Under the pieces are notes generated by a model that worked only from the letters and a program-made list of their open reading frames with translations, ran no database searches and was not told the DNA's origin. The translations under genes and the position numbers were made by a program. DNA of 64,000 nt from Dipteris shenzhenensis. Lineage: Eukaryota > Polypodiophyta > Polypodiopsida > Gleicheniales. Shown here piece by piece: positions 1-13,600 of this stretch; within the stretch, counting starts at the first letter, position 1, and the number at the start of each line of letters is the position of its first letter. The stretch is from NCBI GenBank assembly GCA_047967505.1, contig CM106541.1; one strand, 5' to 3'.

Positions 1-37
1 AGGTCATTGTCTCCCTCTCCGGATCATGTGATACATG

Positions 38-268
38 TGACAAAATATGAAGAGGGGAGAGGATAAGAGTGGAGATGAGGAGAGAGGGCACAACTAGAGA
101 GCACACCACAAATTACTAACTGTACACTATATTTAGTTGAAAATGTAGAATATATACAAACCCATTTAGGGTTAGGGTTAGGGCATCTAGCCCTTTCCTT
201 TATAGCACTCTATAAGTGTTAGTGCTATGCACATGTAATCACATGATGTTGAGCATGGTCTCTCAACA
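38..268 (-). repeat. 3' LTR of copia relic A
   Basis: Read on the minus strand this 231-bp block starts TGTTGAGAGACC and ends TTTTGTCA, and is closely similar to the plus-strand LTR at 29392-29611. The polypurine tract CTTGAGGGAAGG (plus 269-280) abuts its start, so this is the 3' LTR of an element read right to left. It contains two to three TTAGGG units. Bases 33-37 (ACATG) would be the outer target-site copy, but the matching copy is lost because the element's 5' end is truncated. Confidence 0.8.
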
Positions 269-3065
269 CCTTCCCTCAAGATCAACATCATGAAGTAGGC
301 CTTCCCTCAAGATGATGATTCTTGGGAATCGAAGAAGGACTGAACATTACATTCCATCACATCCCTTTAATGGGAATGTCCTTCCTCTACGTCAAACCAA
401 GAGCTTGACGGTGTTTCTCAAAAAGCTCTTTCTCGAGTGGTTTGGTAAAGATGTCTACAACATTCTCTTTGCTATCACAATGCTGCAATGTGATGTCACC
501 AAGTAACACTCTCCCTCTAATGAAGTGCTCTCTGACATCAATGTGCTTTGTTTTGGAGTGATATACTGGATTCTTGGCCAATGCTTAAGCCAATTGATTA
601 TCACAGTATATTGTTGTTGGCTTTGATTCATCAAAGTAATCTGTTAGTGAGACAATAGTCTTCTGAGCCATCTAACCTCACATGCAGCTATAGTGAGTGC
701 TGTCTGAATCTTTGAATACTGTCATCTGGATTGTACTTCACTTTGTATACCCATTTGTTGCTATGGCCTTCTTTCCTAGTGGAAGGTCACATAATTTCCA
801 AGTATTATTCTTGTACAAAGCATCCATTTCTTCATTCATAGCAGTTTGCCATTCTCGTTTGTCTACTACATCCTCGAAGTACACTGGCTCTTCTATAGCC
901 ATGATGGTAGTCACCATCTGAGTTGCTATGGCTCTGCTTAGGGTGTTTCTGGCAATTCTTGCTCTTCTTCATCAACCTTTTCTATAGATGATTGTGAAAT
1001 CGATGCGTCTATCTCCTATGTGTTTGAGGTTTTCCATTCTGATTCCTCATCAAAGATTACATCTCTGGAGATAATGACCTTTCGATTGATGGGATCATAC
1101 AACTTGTATGCTTTGCTTTCTTTACTATAGCCAACCATGCATTTGCGTGACTTCGCATCCAATTTCCTACGATGGTCGTCATGTATGTGGGCATATGCTT
1201 TGTAACCAAATATGCGGAGATGCCCAATGCGTGGCTTATGTCCAGTGAATGCATCATAAGGTGTCATACCCTGAATCAGTTCGGTAGAAAGTCGATTAAG
1301 CAAGTAGTTTGCAGTGGCTATTTCTTCTACCCAATATTGATTTGGAAGATGCTTCTCACTAAGCATTACTTTAGCACTGTCTCCTAAAGTACCATTCTTC
1401 CTTTCAGCTCTTGCATTCTACTGAGGAGTAACAAGTGAATTGTCTTCCAATGCCGCGACTTCTGCAAAAGTTCATGAATGCTGAAGACATGTATTCACCT
1501 CCTTTGTCTGATCTCACGACTTTGATCTTTCTGCCTGTCTGGTTTTCTACCATGGCTTTGAATTCTTGAAATTTGGAAAACATTTCAGATTTCTCTTTCA
1601 GAAAGTAGACCCAACAATATCTGCTGTAGTCATCGATGAAAGTCAAGTAGTAAAGTGAACCATTGATGCTACGGGTCTGGGCATAACCCCATAAATCTAT
1701 ATGTATCAAATCAAGGATATGTCTTGCTCAAGAGGTGCTTCTTCCGAAGTTGGTTTGCGTTTGTTTGCCGAAGGAGCATGCTTTGCAAACTTTTCCAAGA
1801 AACTATAGTTTAGGAATCCCAATTGCCATATTCTCATGCCTGAGATCTAACATGCTCTTGAAATTGACATGTCCATATCTCTTGTGCCATTTTGCGGATA
1901 GTGGCATTTGCTGCGGTTGAGCTGACATGGCATGCAAATCTGGTACTATAGCTAGCATTATGTACAAGCCTCCTTCCTTGACTCCTTTTCCTACTAGCTG
2001 AAATTTTCTGGATTAGTCTCTGATAGTGCATTCATCTCCATCAAAGATGACTCGATAGTTGTGTTCCACCATTTGACCTACTAACAAGAGGTTCTTGCTG
2101 AGCTTTGGAACATAGAGTACATCTTTCACCAATACTTTCGTACCGGTGAAATTGTTCATAGGGATAATAAAAGTCCCTTGAACTAGATTCGGTGTATTAT
2201 CTGTTGTGTGTAGATGACATTCTTTTAACCTTCTAATGGTTTCATCTCTGTGAAGGATTTGTCGTATGAGATAATGCATTGATGTCGATGTACCAAGGAT
2301 CATGATCTGCTTGGTCGACTTGATAACTGAAATCTTATTTTGAATTGCAATCAGTGCCTAAATACATTGTATCAGTCTTCTGCGTTTCCTCATTTGCGAA
2401 AACATATTCCCATGTTCATTTGCATCATGAGTGTGACTAGAATATCCACCACAATGATTTCTTCTTCCGTGGAAATTCCCTCGATTGCTACTGGATAGAC
2501 CACCTTAGTCATACTGCTTCTTGCGGCAATCTCTTTCATAGTGTCCAAACTTATGACAGTAGTTGCACTGAATGTTTGACACATTGGTGGATGCATTCCC
2601 TCATCCTTGGAATCTCCCTCGATTAGAATGATTTTCTCTTTGCTGATTCTGATGTTACTGAGGATGATACTGATGTTGATCCTGACTTTGCTGATGATTT
2701 TGTTACTGATGATGATGACCACTTCTTTGGAATGATCTACCTCTACCTCTGCTTTTGCTTCTGTCTGAAGCTGTGAATGCTTGATCATTAGAATGACCTT
2801 TGCGCGCATGAATGGCCTGAGTCCTAAGTTCTTCACCAAGTAAGATTAAGATTGACTAAAGTTCTTCTAGTGCCGAAATTTGCCATGGGATGGCAATACT
2901 CTAGACTATATTCTTGTATCCCTCTCTTAGTCCATTCAGGATGACTTGAACCATTTTTGGTGGATTCATGGTCTCTCCTACTGCTGCAAGTTAATTGTTG
3001 TCGTCTTTGATCCTGAGTACGCAAGCATGACCGGTTTCGCTATTGTTGCGAAAGCTCGTCCAATG
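269..3065 (-). pseudogene. Ty1/copia gag-pol relic A, reverse transcriptase core deleted
   Basis: Reading right to left: C-terminal gag (about 3062-2580), a CCHC knuckle ([14 protein letters not shown], about 2570-2530), protease-flank sequence with [12 protein letters not shown] (about 2120), integrase with LIHIDLWGYA and VRSDKGGEYMSS (1709-1404), integrase C-terminus (1366-1016), the reverse transcriptase N-terminus (EEMDALYKNNTWKL, about 830), then an abrupt jump near 700-715 to RNase H (CDNQLA, HIDVREHFIRG, 600-387). The RT core between is missing, and many stops and frameshifts break the frame. The gag starts abruptly near 3065 and no 5' LTR follows. It belongs to the family of the relic at 29392-33778, sharing IIPMNNF and VIFDGDECTIRD blocks. 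Non-functional. Confidence 0.85.
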
Positions 3066-6000
3066 GAAGAAAGGATGGACATGTATTTCCTCAAAAGTCC
3101 TGAGAAGCGGAGCATCACTAGGAAGCAAGAAACATGGTGAGTCGTCCATGTCCTCCACCGTGAAGCCCTGATACCAAGGAATGAGGTAAACCAGATGGGA
3201 TCCCATGAGGATAGGGCTACGCTCCGAGAGTCAGAGTGGTATCCGAGGAGCCTAGCTGGAGGAGGAAAACACCGCGTCCATAGATAGTGACCTCCTAAAT
3301 GTGATCACCATCTAGTACCAAGCTAGCCTAGATCCAATCCCGAATCTGCCTCCTCAAGGGAGTGAGGCCTACAATTCTGCCTATAACAGCCCTATCCTAA
3401 AAGAGATTCACTACGTGCTATACATGTTGCTTATCCGCTGGTGACAAAAGAACTTTGATAGCTGTGGGAGTCGAGGGTGCTGCTATAGAGCCCCTTTGGC
3501 CAAACCAAAGGTCACCATGAAGGTCTCATTCACTAGCTTTAAGTAATAAACTGCACCATCTGCAAAAGGCAGGAAAAGGAGAAGAAGAAAGAAGCAAAAG
3601 GTGCCCGTGAGAGGAAGGCCACCAAGAAACCGGCCCAGCCACGAAGTAAAACAACCCCGAAGCTCTTCCACAAGCAAGCTTTCGCACTTGAAGAGAATAC
3701 TGAACTGCAGAAGGGAGCTACCACGAGGAAGAGCAAGCCATAGAAACTTTGAAGCTTTTGGCACTAGCTCGAGAATAGCTTCAACTCTTCTTCTTCTTTG
3801 GGGGGCTAGTTGAGTTGCAAAAGGCAAGAAATTAGGCATATAGTGCCAGCCCCTAGACCATGAGCTGCCTCCACAAGAGGGAAGGTGCCTCTTTGGATCA
3901 ATGAAGATGCGGCTCAGAGTTGAAGTGCACCAAAGGGAGGACGGGATGCCCCACAATAGGCTGTGGGTGTGCTACTTGCCCAAGATCATCTTCACCTCGA
4001 ACTGAATGGCAAGGGCAGACCATGCTGAACACAGGGAGCTGGGCTAGAGAGAACTCACAATGCTGCAAGCGACAGCAACAAAGCTGCTTATGGCAATAGC
4101 GAGTGCCCGTAGGAGAGCCTTCTTGCATGGGAGCACGACCTAGTTGCTAGGAGGAGGTCGTGGGTTGGAATGAGCCCTGAAGCACAGATTGTACGACAAC
4201 CACAACCCGTACAATGGGCTATGAGACCTAGAAGAGAAGGGAGACAGTCACGGGATCAGTGCACCCCCACCCTGGTGTCCTTGACGTTCACACGACTAAG
4301 AAGCAAGCTGAATGAGGCGTTGAAGAAGAGCTTAGCTGGGGGGGGGGGGGGGGGTGTGGTGCAGCTCACAAGTAGAGGCATTGTAATGTTTAACAATCTT
4401 GTTCATGCCGATATTGATACAAGGCAATAACAACGCTTGAATTGCAAAAAGATATTAGGTGAAGTGGGAGACAAAGAAGGCTACGCCTAGCCAGGCGTGC
4501 AACGATGCGAAGTATCTCCAACACGTTGGGCCTACAAAACAAGATAGCAACGTCAGCAAAGTGAGAACAAAGGGAACAGGCCCAAGCGAGCCACAAATCG
4601 AGACGCTATGAAGGAGACTTCATTGAGTAACTTATTGTTTAAAGGAAACTTTATACATGTGGAAACATTTGAGTTGAGGATTTTGGAGAGAGGTGCCACA
4701 AAAATGGAGTTCTTTCTTTGGCAAATCTTCATATACGGTTTGCGATCACAAAAAAGATTAGTAAAACAATCAATGTTGAGTGGAAGTGCCAATAATTGTG
4801 CAAGCAAACTAAAAATACAAAGGTCTTTTGGTTTACTCACCAGCATCGTAAATTTGGCATATTGTGGGAGGGCCAAGCAAGAAGCAAGCTTAGCATTAAG
4901 AAAAAAGGGAACTCATTTTGGGACCTTTTGGCAAAAATAAAAAATTCATCTCCACCAATCACAAGAGGACCAACGTAACTTTAAGAAAATAGACAAAATA
5001 CAAAATAGTTTCAGATAATAAGCGAGACAAAACTTTACAGATTTACAATTGTATAAACCTGACACGGAGTCATTTTCAAAAAAGATCACGAACTCAAGTA
5101 TGATTTCCCTCCTAAAAAAGTTTTCCCCCTTGTATGAATCAAATATTCAAATGTGCTTTCTTGAGTCTAGGATTGGGTCTATTTTTTCCCCCAGTTCTCT
5201 TGCTCGCACTTTTCATCCATGGCAATAGGCACCCCAAGGCATCATTCTTGCCTAAACGAGCTTTGTTGATTGCGTTCCACCTTTTCCTCCTAGTTCTCTG
5301 GCTTGCATTTCACCCATTTGCAAGTTTGGTTCTCGGTTCACGAATCATTCATGGCAACAGGTAACCCAAGGTGCCCCAATGCGAAGCAATGTATAACTCA
5401 AAATGCAGAAGAAGACCAAGACATAAAGGTGAGAGTTGTTTCTCGACGACCTACAACATGCATATCATCTATAGAGTATGCCAATAGAGTGAATATAGAT
5501 GGTCGTTGGCAAAAGATGATTGTGTCGAAAGAAAGTTGGTTGCTAATGCAACCAACGAGGAGAAAAAAACCATGGTCGAATAATATATTTATGACCTCTA
5601 GAACAAGCAAGGTCAAAGATTTCAAAACAATAGATGGTAAGAAAGGTATTAAGGAAATACTAGTCAAGCATGTATATATGCACAATGAACTTGACACCAA
5701 GATTTTCTTTTTTGTAAGCTTCAAACACCACCAAAAGACCATCCTCTTTGCATGCTAAATCAAAATGAGCTATACAAACAAAACTTATCCAAATCAAAGA
5801 TGTTTGTTTCAAACACCTTGCAAACCACAAACATAAACTTGAACAAAGAAATCCTATGCAATTTAAAGATGTATGTTTCAAACACCTTGCAAACCACAAA
5901 GATAAAATCGAAACATAATTGGAGTGCTATACACATGATAAGAGACATCATGTCTTCTTAATTTTAATGAATTGTGCAACATATATTGCAATACGATCAT

Positions 6001-6670
6001 CACCAAACGAAGAATTTGCATACTACTTTCAACTCTGCAATTTCCTTTCATCTCTCTCTTTCCTCCATCTTGAGCTTCGCTCCTTTTCTCGATGCATAAA
6101 TTCTTACACATAACCTCTCTATTTCCTCTCTTATGAATCTAAGCTCCAATCACCTTGACAAAGGACATTGTTGCTTGTGTAGCTCTTTCACAATTTCTTT
6201 CAGCTAGGAGTGTGGCTTTTGTGAACATACAAATGACAAATGATGTTGGTCCATCATCAAACAAGTCACATCATATGCAAAATGACACCTTATGAACTAG
6301 ACTACCAAAATGCCTTAGGATGGAATCACTAGTAGCAAAAAATTTGTCCTTGCATACTCGAGTATGTGTCTCTCAGGCACGCGGGGGGGAGAGGGGAGGC
6401 AAAGGCAAGACTTTGGTATCCTTTTTTACTAAGTACATTATTGAGCTCCATGGACCCAATGAAAGGACTGCAACCATAGGGTCTTAGTGATCCCTCTCTT
6501 CAATTCTTCCAATTATCTCTATGGCTATCATTCTATGAGTGTCTACGTGCTCAAGGTTTAGATTATCCTACTTTCTTGTCATATAATGATATCTCCCGAT
6601 GCTTGTAGCTAGAGGTCCCTGCTTTTGGGACTGTTTCATATAATATAATCTTCGATGGTTTCACCCCAAA
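3066..6670. other. No recognisable gene; unclassified repeat-like DNA
   Basis: No host gene is recognised here. Around 3165-3185 the minus strand reads TGGTATCAGGGCTTC, close to a retrotransposon primer-binding site, so an LTR-element leader may lie here. Minus-strand 3956-3483 has an open frame of 157 codons with no motif I recognise. The plus frame 5303-5758 (151 codons) likewise resembles nothing known. A 15-base G run is at 4340-4354. Both open frames are more likely chance or decayed mobile DNA than genes. Confidence 0.4.
5797..5900. repeat. Direct repeat, two copies about 68 bp apart
   Basis: The stretch containing TTTCAAACACCTTGCAAACC is present at about 5797-5832 and again at about 5865-5900, in direct orientation with only a few differences. 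No coding content. Confidence 0.7.
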
Positions 6671-6672
6671 GA

Positions 6673-6673
<1 letters not shown>

Positions 6674-6732
<59 letters not shown>

Positions 6733-6767
6733 TTCGTTAGTAGCAAAAAATGTGTTCCTATAGCACA

Positions 6768-6808
<41 letters not shown>
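6674..6808. repeat. Two long (GT)n microsatellites
   Basis: An uninterrupted (TG)n tract runs from about 6674 to 6720 and ends in a short (GA)n tail. A second runs from about 6772 to 6808. Open frames across it on both strands are artefacts of the dinucleotide repeat. Confidence 0.95.
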
Positions 6809-6809
<1 letters not shown>

Positions 6810-6816
6810 GGAGGAG

Positions 6817-6991
6817 AGGGAGGGGCAAGGCAGGGGGGAGAGAGAGAGAGACTTTTGCGGGGCATCAAGGGCCAAGGCTACAGTGTTATCTATAGACTTG
6901 TAGTGGAGAAAGGGGCGAGGCAGGGGGGGGAGAGAGAGAGACTTTTGCGGGGCATCGAGAGCCAAGGCTACACTGTTATCTATAGACTTGT
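6817..6991. repeat. Tandem duplication of about 85-90 bp with internal GA run
   Basis: The segment with GGGGAGAGAGAGAGAG, then ACTTTTGCGGGGCATC, then TGTTATCTATAGACTTGTA occurs twice in a row (about 6821-6901 and 6911-6991). The copies differ at a few positions, consistent with slippage next to the GT and GA tracts. Confidence 0.8.
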
Positions 6992-7671
6992 ATATCATAT
7001 ATGTATGTTACAGTTATATGTACATAGAATGTTCTAGGTCTAGATTCTATAACAGATATTTTATCATTTACATATATCTGTTTCTCAAAAAACAGCCTGG
7101 AAAATCACTGAACGTTCTGCCTGAAATGCACTTAAATTCTTGTGACAATCAGTCTCCTTCCCCATACATAGAACAGTAAAAACAATGAGATGCATAACGT
7201 CATCAAAACATTCAATCTGGCACTACATTCCAACTAGCATCAATGCCTTTATTGCTAATTAAACTAACTTCATCCTCCCCAGAATAGGAATGAAATTACT
7301 AAGCAACAACCTCTCAAAGGAAATTGCGGTTTGGTGTACTGTTGGTAGCTCTTTTGATATGCCCCTGCAGAAATACACCATGAATGGACACAAGCTTCTA
7401 ACACCATTTTGTCTGTTGGATAAATTCCCATTTAGCAGTAGGAGACAAGCCAATAAAGCAGCGTATGACGTGTCTTTCCCTTCCGTCACAGCCAAAGCAG
7501 CATATATAATCATGGCATGCCATACTTGGATGTTTTTACTCTAACTTTGACTCCAGCCTGAAACAGTACGAACATTACTTTACACAACTCTTGATGTCTT
7601 GTTTGAAGTGTTAAAAAGCAATCACATCTACCTCTCGTTACCAAAATAGAGGGAAATAACCTGTAATCATG

Positions 7672-10600
7672 TCATCTTAGCGTCACATTCAGCTTGGTTT
7701 CCATCTCTTTTCTGACTTGTGCCTGAAAGTGAAGATGACACTATCTTAGATATACCTGCGTGTCGACTTGAAGTGTTACGTTGACTATTTGAAAAGGGAA
7801 ACACACCTGCAAATGGTTGATCTCTTCATCATTCAATGAGCGCTCCATGGACCGATAAGCAATTCTAAAGCAATTGCTTGTCATGCCCTTCTTGTTTGTG
7901 AACTTATCAATCAGCGTCACCTTCACAAACATACGACGTGTGAGCTAAATGAAGCTGCTGGAATGTGTCCTAAAAGTCAGGAATGCCTATTAGCCAATAC
8001 AAGTCTAGCCTTCATCTGCACTAGACACAGTAACTCCATTTAGATATTACGTATATGTTTAATTCAAAAATCTCCAGCAGCTGCTTTATAAAACAAGGGA
8101 TTTTTCCAGAGAGTCGAGTGCTCATAGGAAAGCCCAAATATTACTGATGGAAGAAGATATAGATATTATATATATCTCTAGATGCCCAAACTCACCCTCA
8201 CACAAGGTTGAAAAACCATAAACTCCATCAAGCATAGCAAAGACTAGCTACTATGAAATCCCCATAGAACGCTTTAAAATTCTTGCTTTTTCATTTTTAG
8301 ATATTAAGCAATGTCTATGCACTGGTCTGTGTCAACCATAAACAATGGCTTAGAAGCTCACTCTAGATGCTCACATTAAGCCATCCGATAAAGATGGAAA
8401 AATGATGAAGAGCACGGGCCCCATGCAAATGCACATAGCTTCGCATGTTTTATGCTTAGAGGAAGTGGAGAGCTATCTATAAAAGGAGGCATGCTTCTTA
8501 CACTTACCTCTTTTATTTTTTTCCCTAGCCTCCTACACATGACTAATACAATGTTTATGGCTATCCTCAAGCTGTAGGCATGCTTCTTACACTTACCTCT
8601 TTTATTTTTTTCCCTAGCCTCCTACACATGACTAATACAATGTTTATGGCTTCTCCTTTAACCTGTAGGTCCCACAAACTTTTTGTCCATAATTTGGACT
8701 TTTCATCCATAATTTGGCTGGCTGATATTGCGATTAATTCTTTCTACCTTAAGCAGTGTGATGCCCACCGAGTAGATTTGTCTAAGCATTTTTTGCTTAT
8801 CACTGCTTGTTTAGGAGAGACTAAAATGAAGACGTTTCTTCACAAGCAAATGTACATTGAATGAAGAGAATGTGAAGTACTTTTCAATTAGCCTTCTCCT
8901 TTAGAGCTAGCTTTTGTCACAGCTCCGTGTGTCCTTCACCTCCGGAGTGCTGACAGAAACTCAGTACGTGTGGGTGTATGCACTATGGATTTTTATCTGT
9001 GCGAGCATATGTTATACTATGGTCTACACCCACTGTTGGGCGCTGAGGACGTCATACAATCCAGCAAGCAATGCACTATTTAGAGTCTGAACAGAATTAA
9101 ATTGTGCACCTGTACAAACTCCAAAACCTGCAAAATTCTGTAGAAATCCTCTCCAACAGCAGATAGGTTTCCGGAAATGCTGCGCTGACAGGCACGGATA
9201 TACAGACAGCATGCAAGACTGTATGGACTGTTCCCTACGGCTGCACGCACTCCATGGGATGGCTGAGTTGGCTGCCAGTGTAGGTGATATATGTGATGGA
9301 GGCAGCTTTGGCTTCAAGAGAGAAAAAGTCGAGTGAATATCAAGGTATCTGAAATGGATGAGGTAAAGCCAAAGATCCACACTGCATTGACCCTCATCCA
9401 CGTCGAAAGCAAGATAAGCCCTCTCGTAGTGGCAATTTCTTCATGCCTTTCTAGATAACTAGACATACGTGAACCCCAGCCCCAAAAGTCCATAACTTCT
9501 GCATGCCTATTTGCACAATGACACTATACAAGTGTCCCTTGGCTATATGTCAGCGGGGCAAGGACACATATTTGGTCGGTAGATCAACACTCAATTTCCT
9601 GCATTTCTTGGGCAGCAAAGGGGCTGGTTCTTTTATGACTGTCGTACACAATTTATTTCACATGCCTCCTCGACCACAATGATGATATATGTTTGGTACA
9701 CTGGGAAAGCTTGGGATAGAGGGACACTGAATAAGTTTGGGAGTAGAGGGAATGTCTCCCACTTGTGAGCTCAGATTTTTGGAAGATCAAGGGGTCTAAC
9801 CAGGGCTACCATTGCAGCAGCCAAGGGCTATTATTGGGTAGCAAATATGCAGAAAGCAGGTGCCTGCAAGCAGCAGCACAGGCACACCGACTCGGCAGCA
9901 CAGGCAAAAGGCAAGCAGCAAGTCAGCTGAGCTGGCAGAGGCCAGCTCAGTGGCAAGCTTAGTAAGAGGAGGCCACACACACACAGACACACACACCTAC
10001 ATACAACTAGAATATATCCAATCTTACAAATTGAAATTTTTATAAAACAAGCGATATAAATATGTCTAGATGAATCCAGGAACATGCCCAGAATCATCAA
10101 ATTACCAAGGCTCGATCATAAAACTATGCAAACTTTCAAACATGCTTTAAAATGTTCTCTTGTACAACTAAGCTACTACTTCTGGATGTGCCATAGCTTA
10201 AATTCATACCCTTATCAGCATCAAAGCAAAAGAGATTTCTGAAGTATGTAAAAGGCAGTAAGACTTTCAAATGAATTTTTTATTACCTCCTCTGCCAAGT
10301 CTCCAGCAATTCCTCGAACAACTTCACAGAGATTATTTTCTGTGAAGGAATCATTTGTCCAGAAACTGACGTCCTTGAAACAAGGGGGATACTGAAAAGT
10401 TCACCAATACCATTAAATTTCTCCTCCTTGCACTTGTAAGCAATCTCAATCCAGAAAAATATCATGACATTTGATTATAGTGAAGATTCACCTTTGAGAA
10501 AGGTTTAAATTTAATTCCCAGCTGCCCTGCTTTGAACTGCTCACAAGATAAAGATAGATAAGATGAAACGTTTGTAGTAGCAGCAAACTTAAGACCTGAT

Positions 10601-13600
10601 GAGATCATAACTTCAAAACAAAAAAATTCTTGAGAAGGCACACCTGGGAAGTAAATCGAGGATCACTAGACCAAAAAAGACGGATATCAGGAATGTCAAA
10701 TAAAACCATGGCAAGCCGTTCAAGTCCAAGGCCAAATGCCCAAGCTACAGTCCCAGCTCGACCATTGTTTTCCAATATGGCTGGTTGAGTTACTCCACAA
10801 CCTAATACCTCCATCCATTTGCCCTGATTGAATGGTCTAAAACAATGGAAATGAGTTCCTTGCAGACGAGCAGAGCTAGCTTGCCAGATAAAGAGCTCAC
10901 CAAACTCGCTCAAAGCATCCAAACATTCAACAAACAATTGATTTTCACTACAGAGACAAGAAACCAAATTGCATGCCCAATATATAAATACCTTCATCAA
11001 ACATCCAACCTTACAATCAAGAAATTTTTTAAGACAGGGGCGTGTGTGTGCATGTGTGTGTGCATGTATGCATGAGAGAGACAAAGAGAAAACCCGCATT
11101 GATGGAGTGTGTGGCTCAGACAGAGTGGCAGCCTCGTGCGCTCACACCTTAAAGCAAATATCATGGTGAGATACATATGAGCATGCTCATACATGTGCAT
11201 CCAACTCACAAGGCACTCAGCCACATATGTGTACATTGAAGAAATGCTACTTCCCCCCACAGACCTAGAACTATGCCATGACAGCCTCTGGGAGGGTACA
11301 GGTTTCACCTTTCTTGGAACTCTACGAGGACACCCAGAGGTACATGCAGCAAGTAGAGATCCTACTCATGGGGGAATTCAATGTCAGGACTCCGGACGTG
11401 TAGGCAGAGATCCTGGATTTACAGGAGAATGCCATACTACTCCGAGCCACACAGGGAGAATTCTATGGCAGATCAGAGGATGTACACTAGAGTCACACAA
11501 TATGGGAAAAATTTACCCGACATGCACCAATCATGAGCTGCTCGTCTACAATGGATTACCAAGATGGCCAGGATCAGAAAGAGACATGCTGCCCACGCGG
11601 AGGTGGACATAGTGTAGTTGACGACATCAGGGGATCGCCTGCATTCATCCCATATATCTGTGATGTCAACAGTACACCCGCTCATGCCAAAAACACACCA
11701 CTCCACATCAGGAGATCACCTTCATTCATCCCATATATCTGTGATCTCAACAGTACACCCGCTCATGCCAAAAACACACCACTCCCACATATCTTCTGAT
11801 TTGAAACTCCCCCACAACACAGGCCTATCATATTATCTTCTAAAATATGCTATGAAAACAAAACCCATGGCACTTCTATTTAAAACTATAGTAAAGTCAT
11901 AGTATTGAAGGACTCTTAATTCATAGCATATATTACTCAATTTTTTTCATTTTCAAAACATTACTAATTTTTTCCAAAACTCAAAAAATATTTCATGTAT
12001 GAACTATTATTTAAAAATGCTTTTAAATATGTCATGTTTTTAGTGATATATAACTCCATTTAAAACAAATCCAATAATAATTACTTTTAAGTATACTACA
12101 TAAATTTTCATGAATTGTTACTCTTATAAAATATTGTATTGTATTTCAAATATTTCTACTATTATAGTGCTCTTCTTGATATCATAATTAATTCTTCTCA
12201 AATCGCAAGTTTACATAATGCATCCTATAATGCATCCTATAGATACATATTGCGGTCATCCAAGTGTCATGGAGAACTTGACCTACTAAAATTGCAAGTT
12301 TACATAAATGTATGTTATAAATTCACTTTATAAATTAAGTCAAAATGGAAAATATTATTTAAAAATTTCTAAGAGATAGCACTAAATTCATTTATACATA
12401 TTCTAGCTAGTTATATATATATATATATACAAACACAAGCGTTGTTGACTTTAGCGAGGCCTTCTGAGAGATGCAAGTTATGGTTTGGGTATGAGAGGGA
12501 GAGTTCCAGGACTAAAACTAATTCGATCCACATCGCAGAACATCATTCCTTTCCATAAACAAAAAATGAGAAAGCAACCCAAAGGGTCTGTACTGTGAAG
12601 AAACAGCCTTCTCAAGAATGCAAATGTGTGCAATGCATGTAGAATTTAAATGCCGATTGGCCCTCCAATGGGCCAAAGCTCTTCTCCTCACTAATTCGAT
12701 CCACATCGCAGAACATCATTCCTTTCCATAAACAAAAAATGAGAAAGCAACCCAAAGGGTCTGTATTGTGAAGAAACAACCTTCTCAAGAATGCAAATGT
12801 ATGCAATGCATGTAGAATTTAAATGCCAATTAGCCCTCCAATGGGGAAGAGCGCCCTCATGAGAGTACTTGTTTCTATTTTGACCTACATGCAAGGTGTG
12901 TGAGAGATGGTGGATGAATGCAAGGTGAATAGAGAATCCTATGTGACAATCACAATGCACGAATCATGCACCGCTTTTCTATGACCCTTTTCTCCTGCCA
13001 GGACATTCAGTGGATCTTGACCTCCACACAGGGCCTGGACAAAGGCCTGTTTCGCGCACAGATCTGTCGCCCTACGTGTCCTCCTTCGTCCAGCATTGTG
13101 CCACGCTGATGCAGCCCTTGTCACACGCATCCCTCCAACGTAGGTTTCCTTGCGTCCCCCGCCTTCAGGTGCGACTCCCTCCCATGCGCTCTGCTTTGGC
13201 TGCCTTCCGTGCGCTTGCGCCCTCCCTCATGCTCACTTCTTCTCCTTCTCTTTTCGTCCCGGTAGTGGATCGTCGAAGCTCTGATACCAAATGTGAAGAA
13301 ACAACCTTCTCAAGAATGCAAATGTGTGCAATGCATGCAGAATTTGAATGCAACTTTTGGATGTGACCTCTATCTATCTACTCTCCACCTTCCTCCTGTT
13401 ACATGCTGCCTACTCTCTCTCTCTCCCCCAATCTCTCTCCTGCCTACCTCTTTCTCTCTCCCTTATCCTACCCCCGTTCCTTCCTACTCCCCCTCATCCT
13501 CTCTCCCTTCCGCTCTACCTTCCTCCTGCTACTTGCTGCCTACTCTCGCTCTCTCTCGCTCGCTCTCTCTTTCTCTCTCACATCCTCTCTCCCTTCCCCT

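Noticed and set aside
168-184. TTAGGG run as a telomere or interstitial telomeric repeat
   Set aside because: Only two or three units, inside an LTR shared with 29392-29611.
3483-3956. 157-codon minus-strand frame
   Set aside because: No recognised motif, and a plus-strand frame overlaps it; kept only as a remark, not as a gene.
4340-4354. G15 homopolymer as a quadruplex-type regulator
   Set aside because: Single homopolymer near no gene; several similar G runs in the window look like slippage or sequencing-prone sites.
6636-6998. 120-codon frame of Thr-His and Ser-Leu repeats
   Set aside because: Produced by (GT)n and (GA)n microsatellites; not a gene.
12517-12862. Regular 173-bp repeat considered as a CRISPR-like array
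   Set aside because: Only two units, no spacer structure, plant nuclear DNA; better explained as LTR-element duplication.
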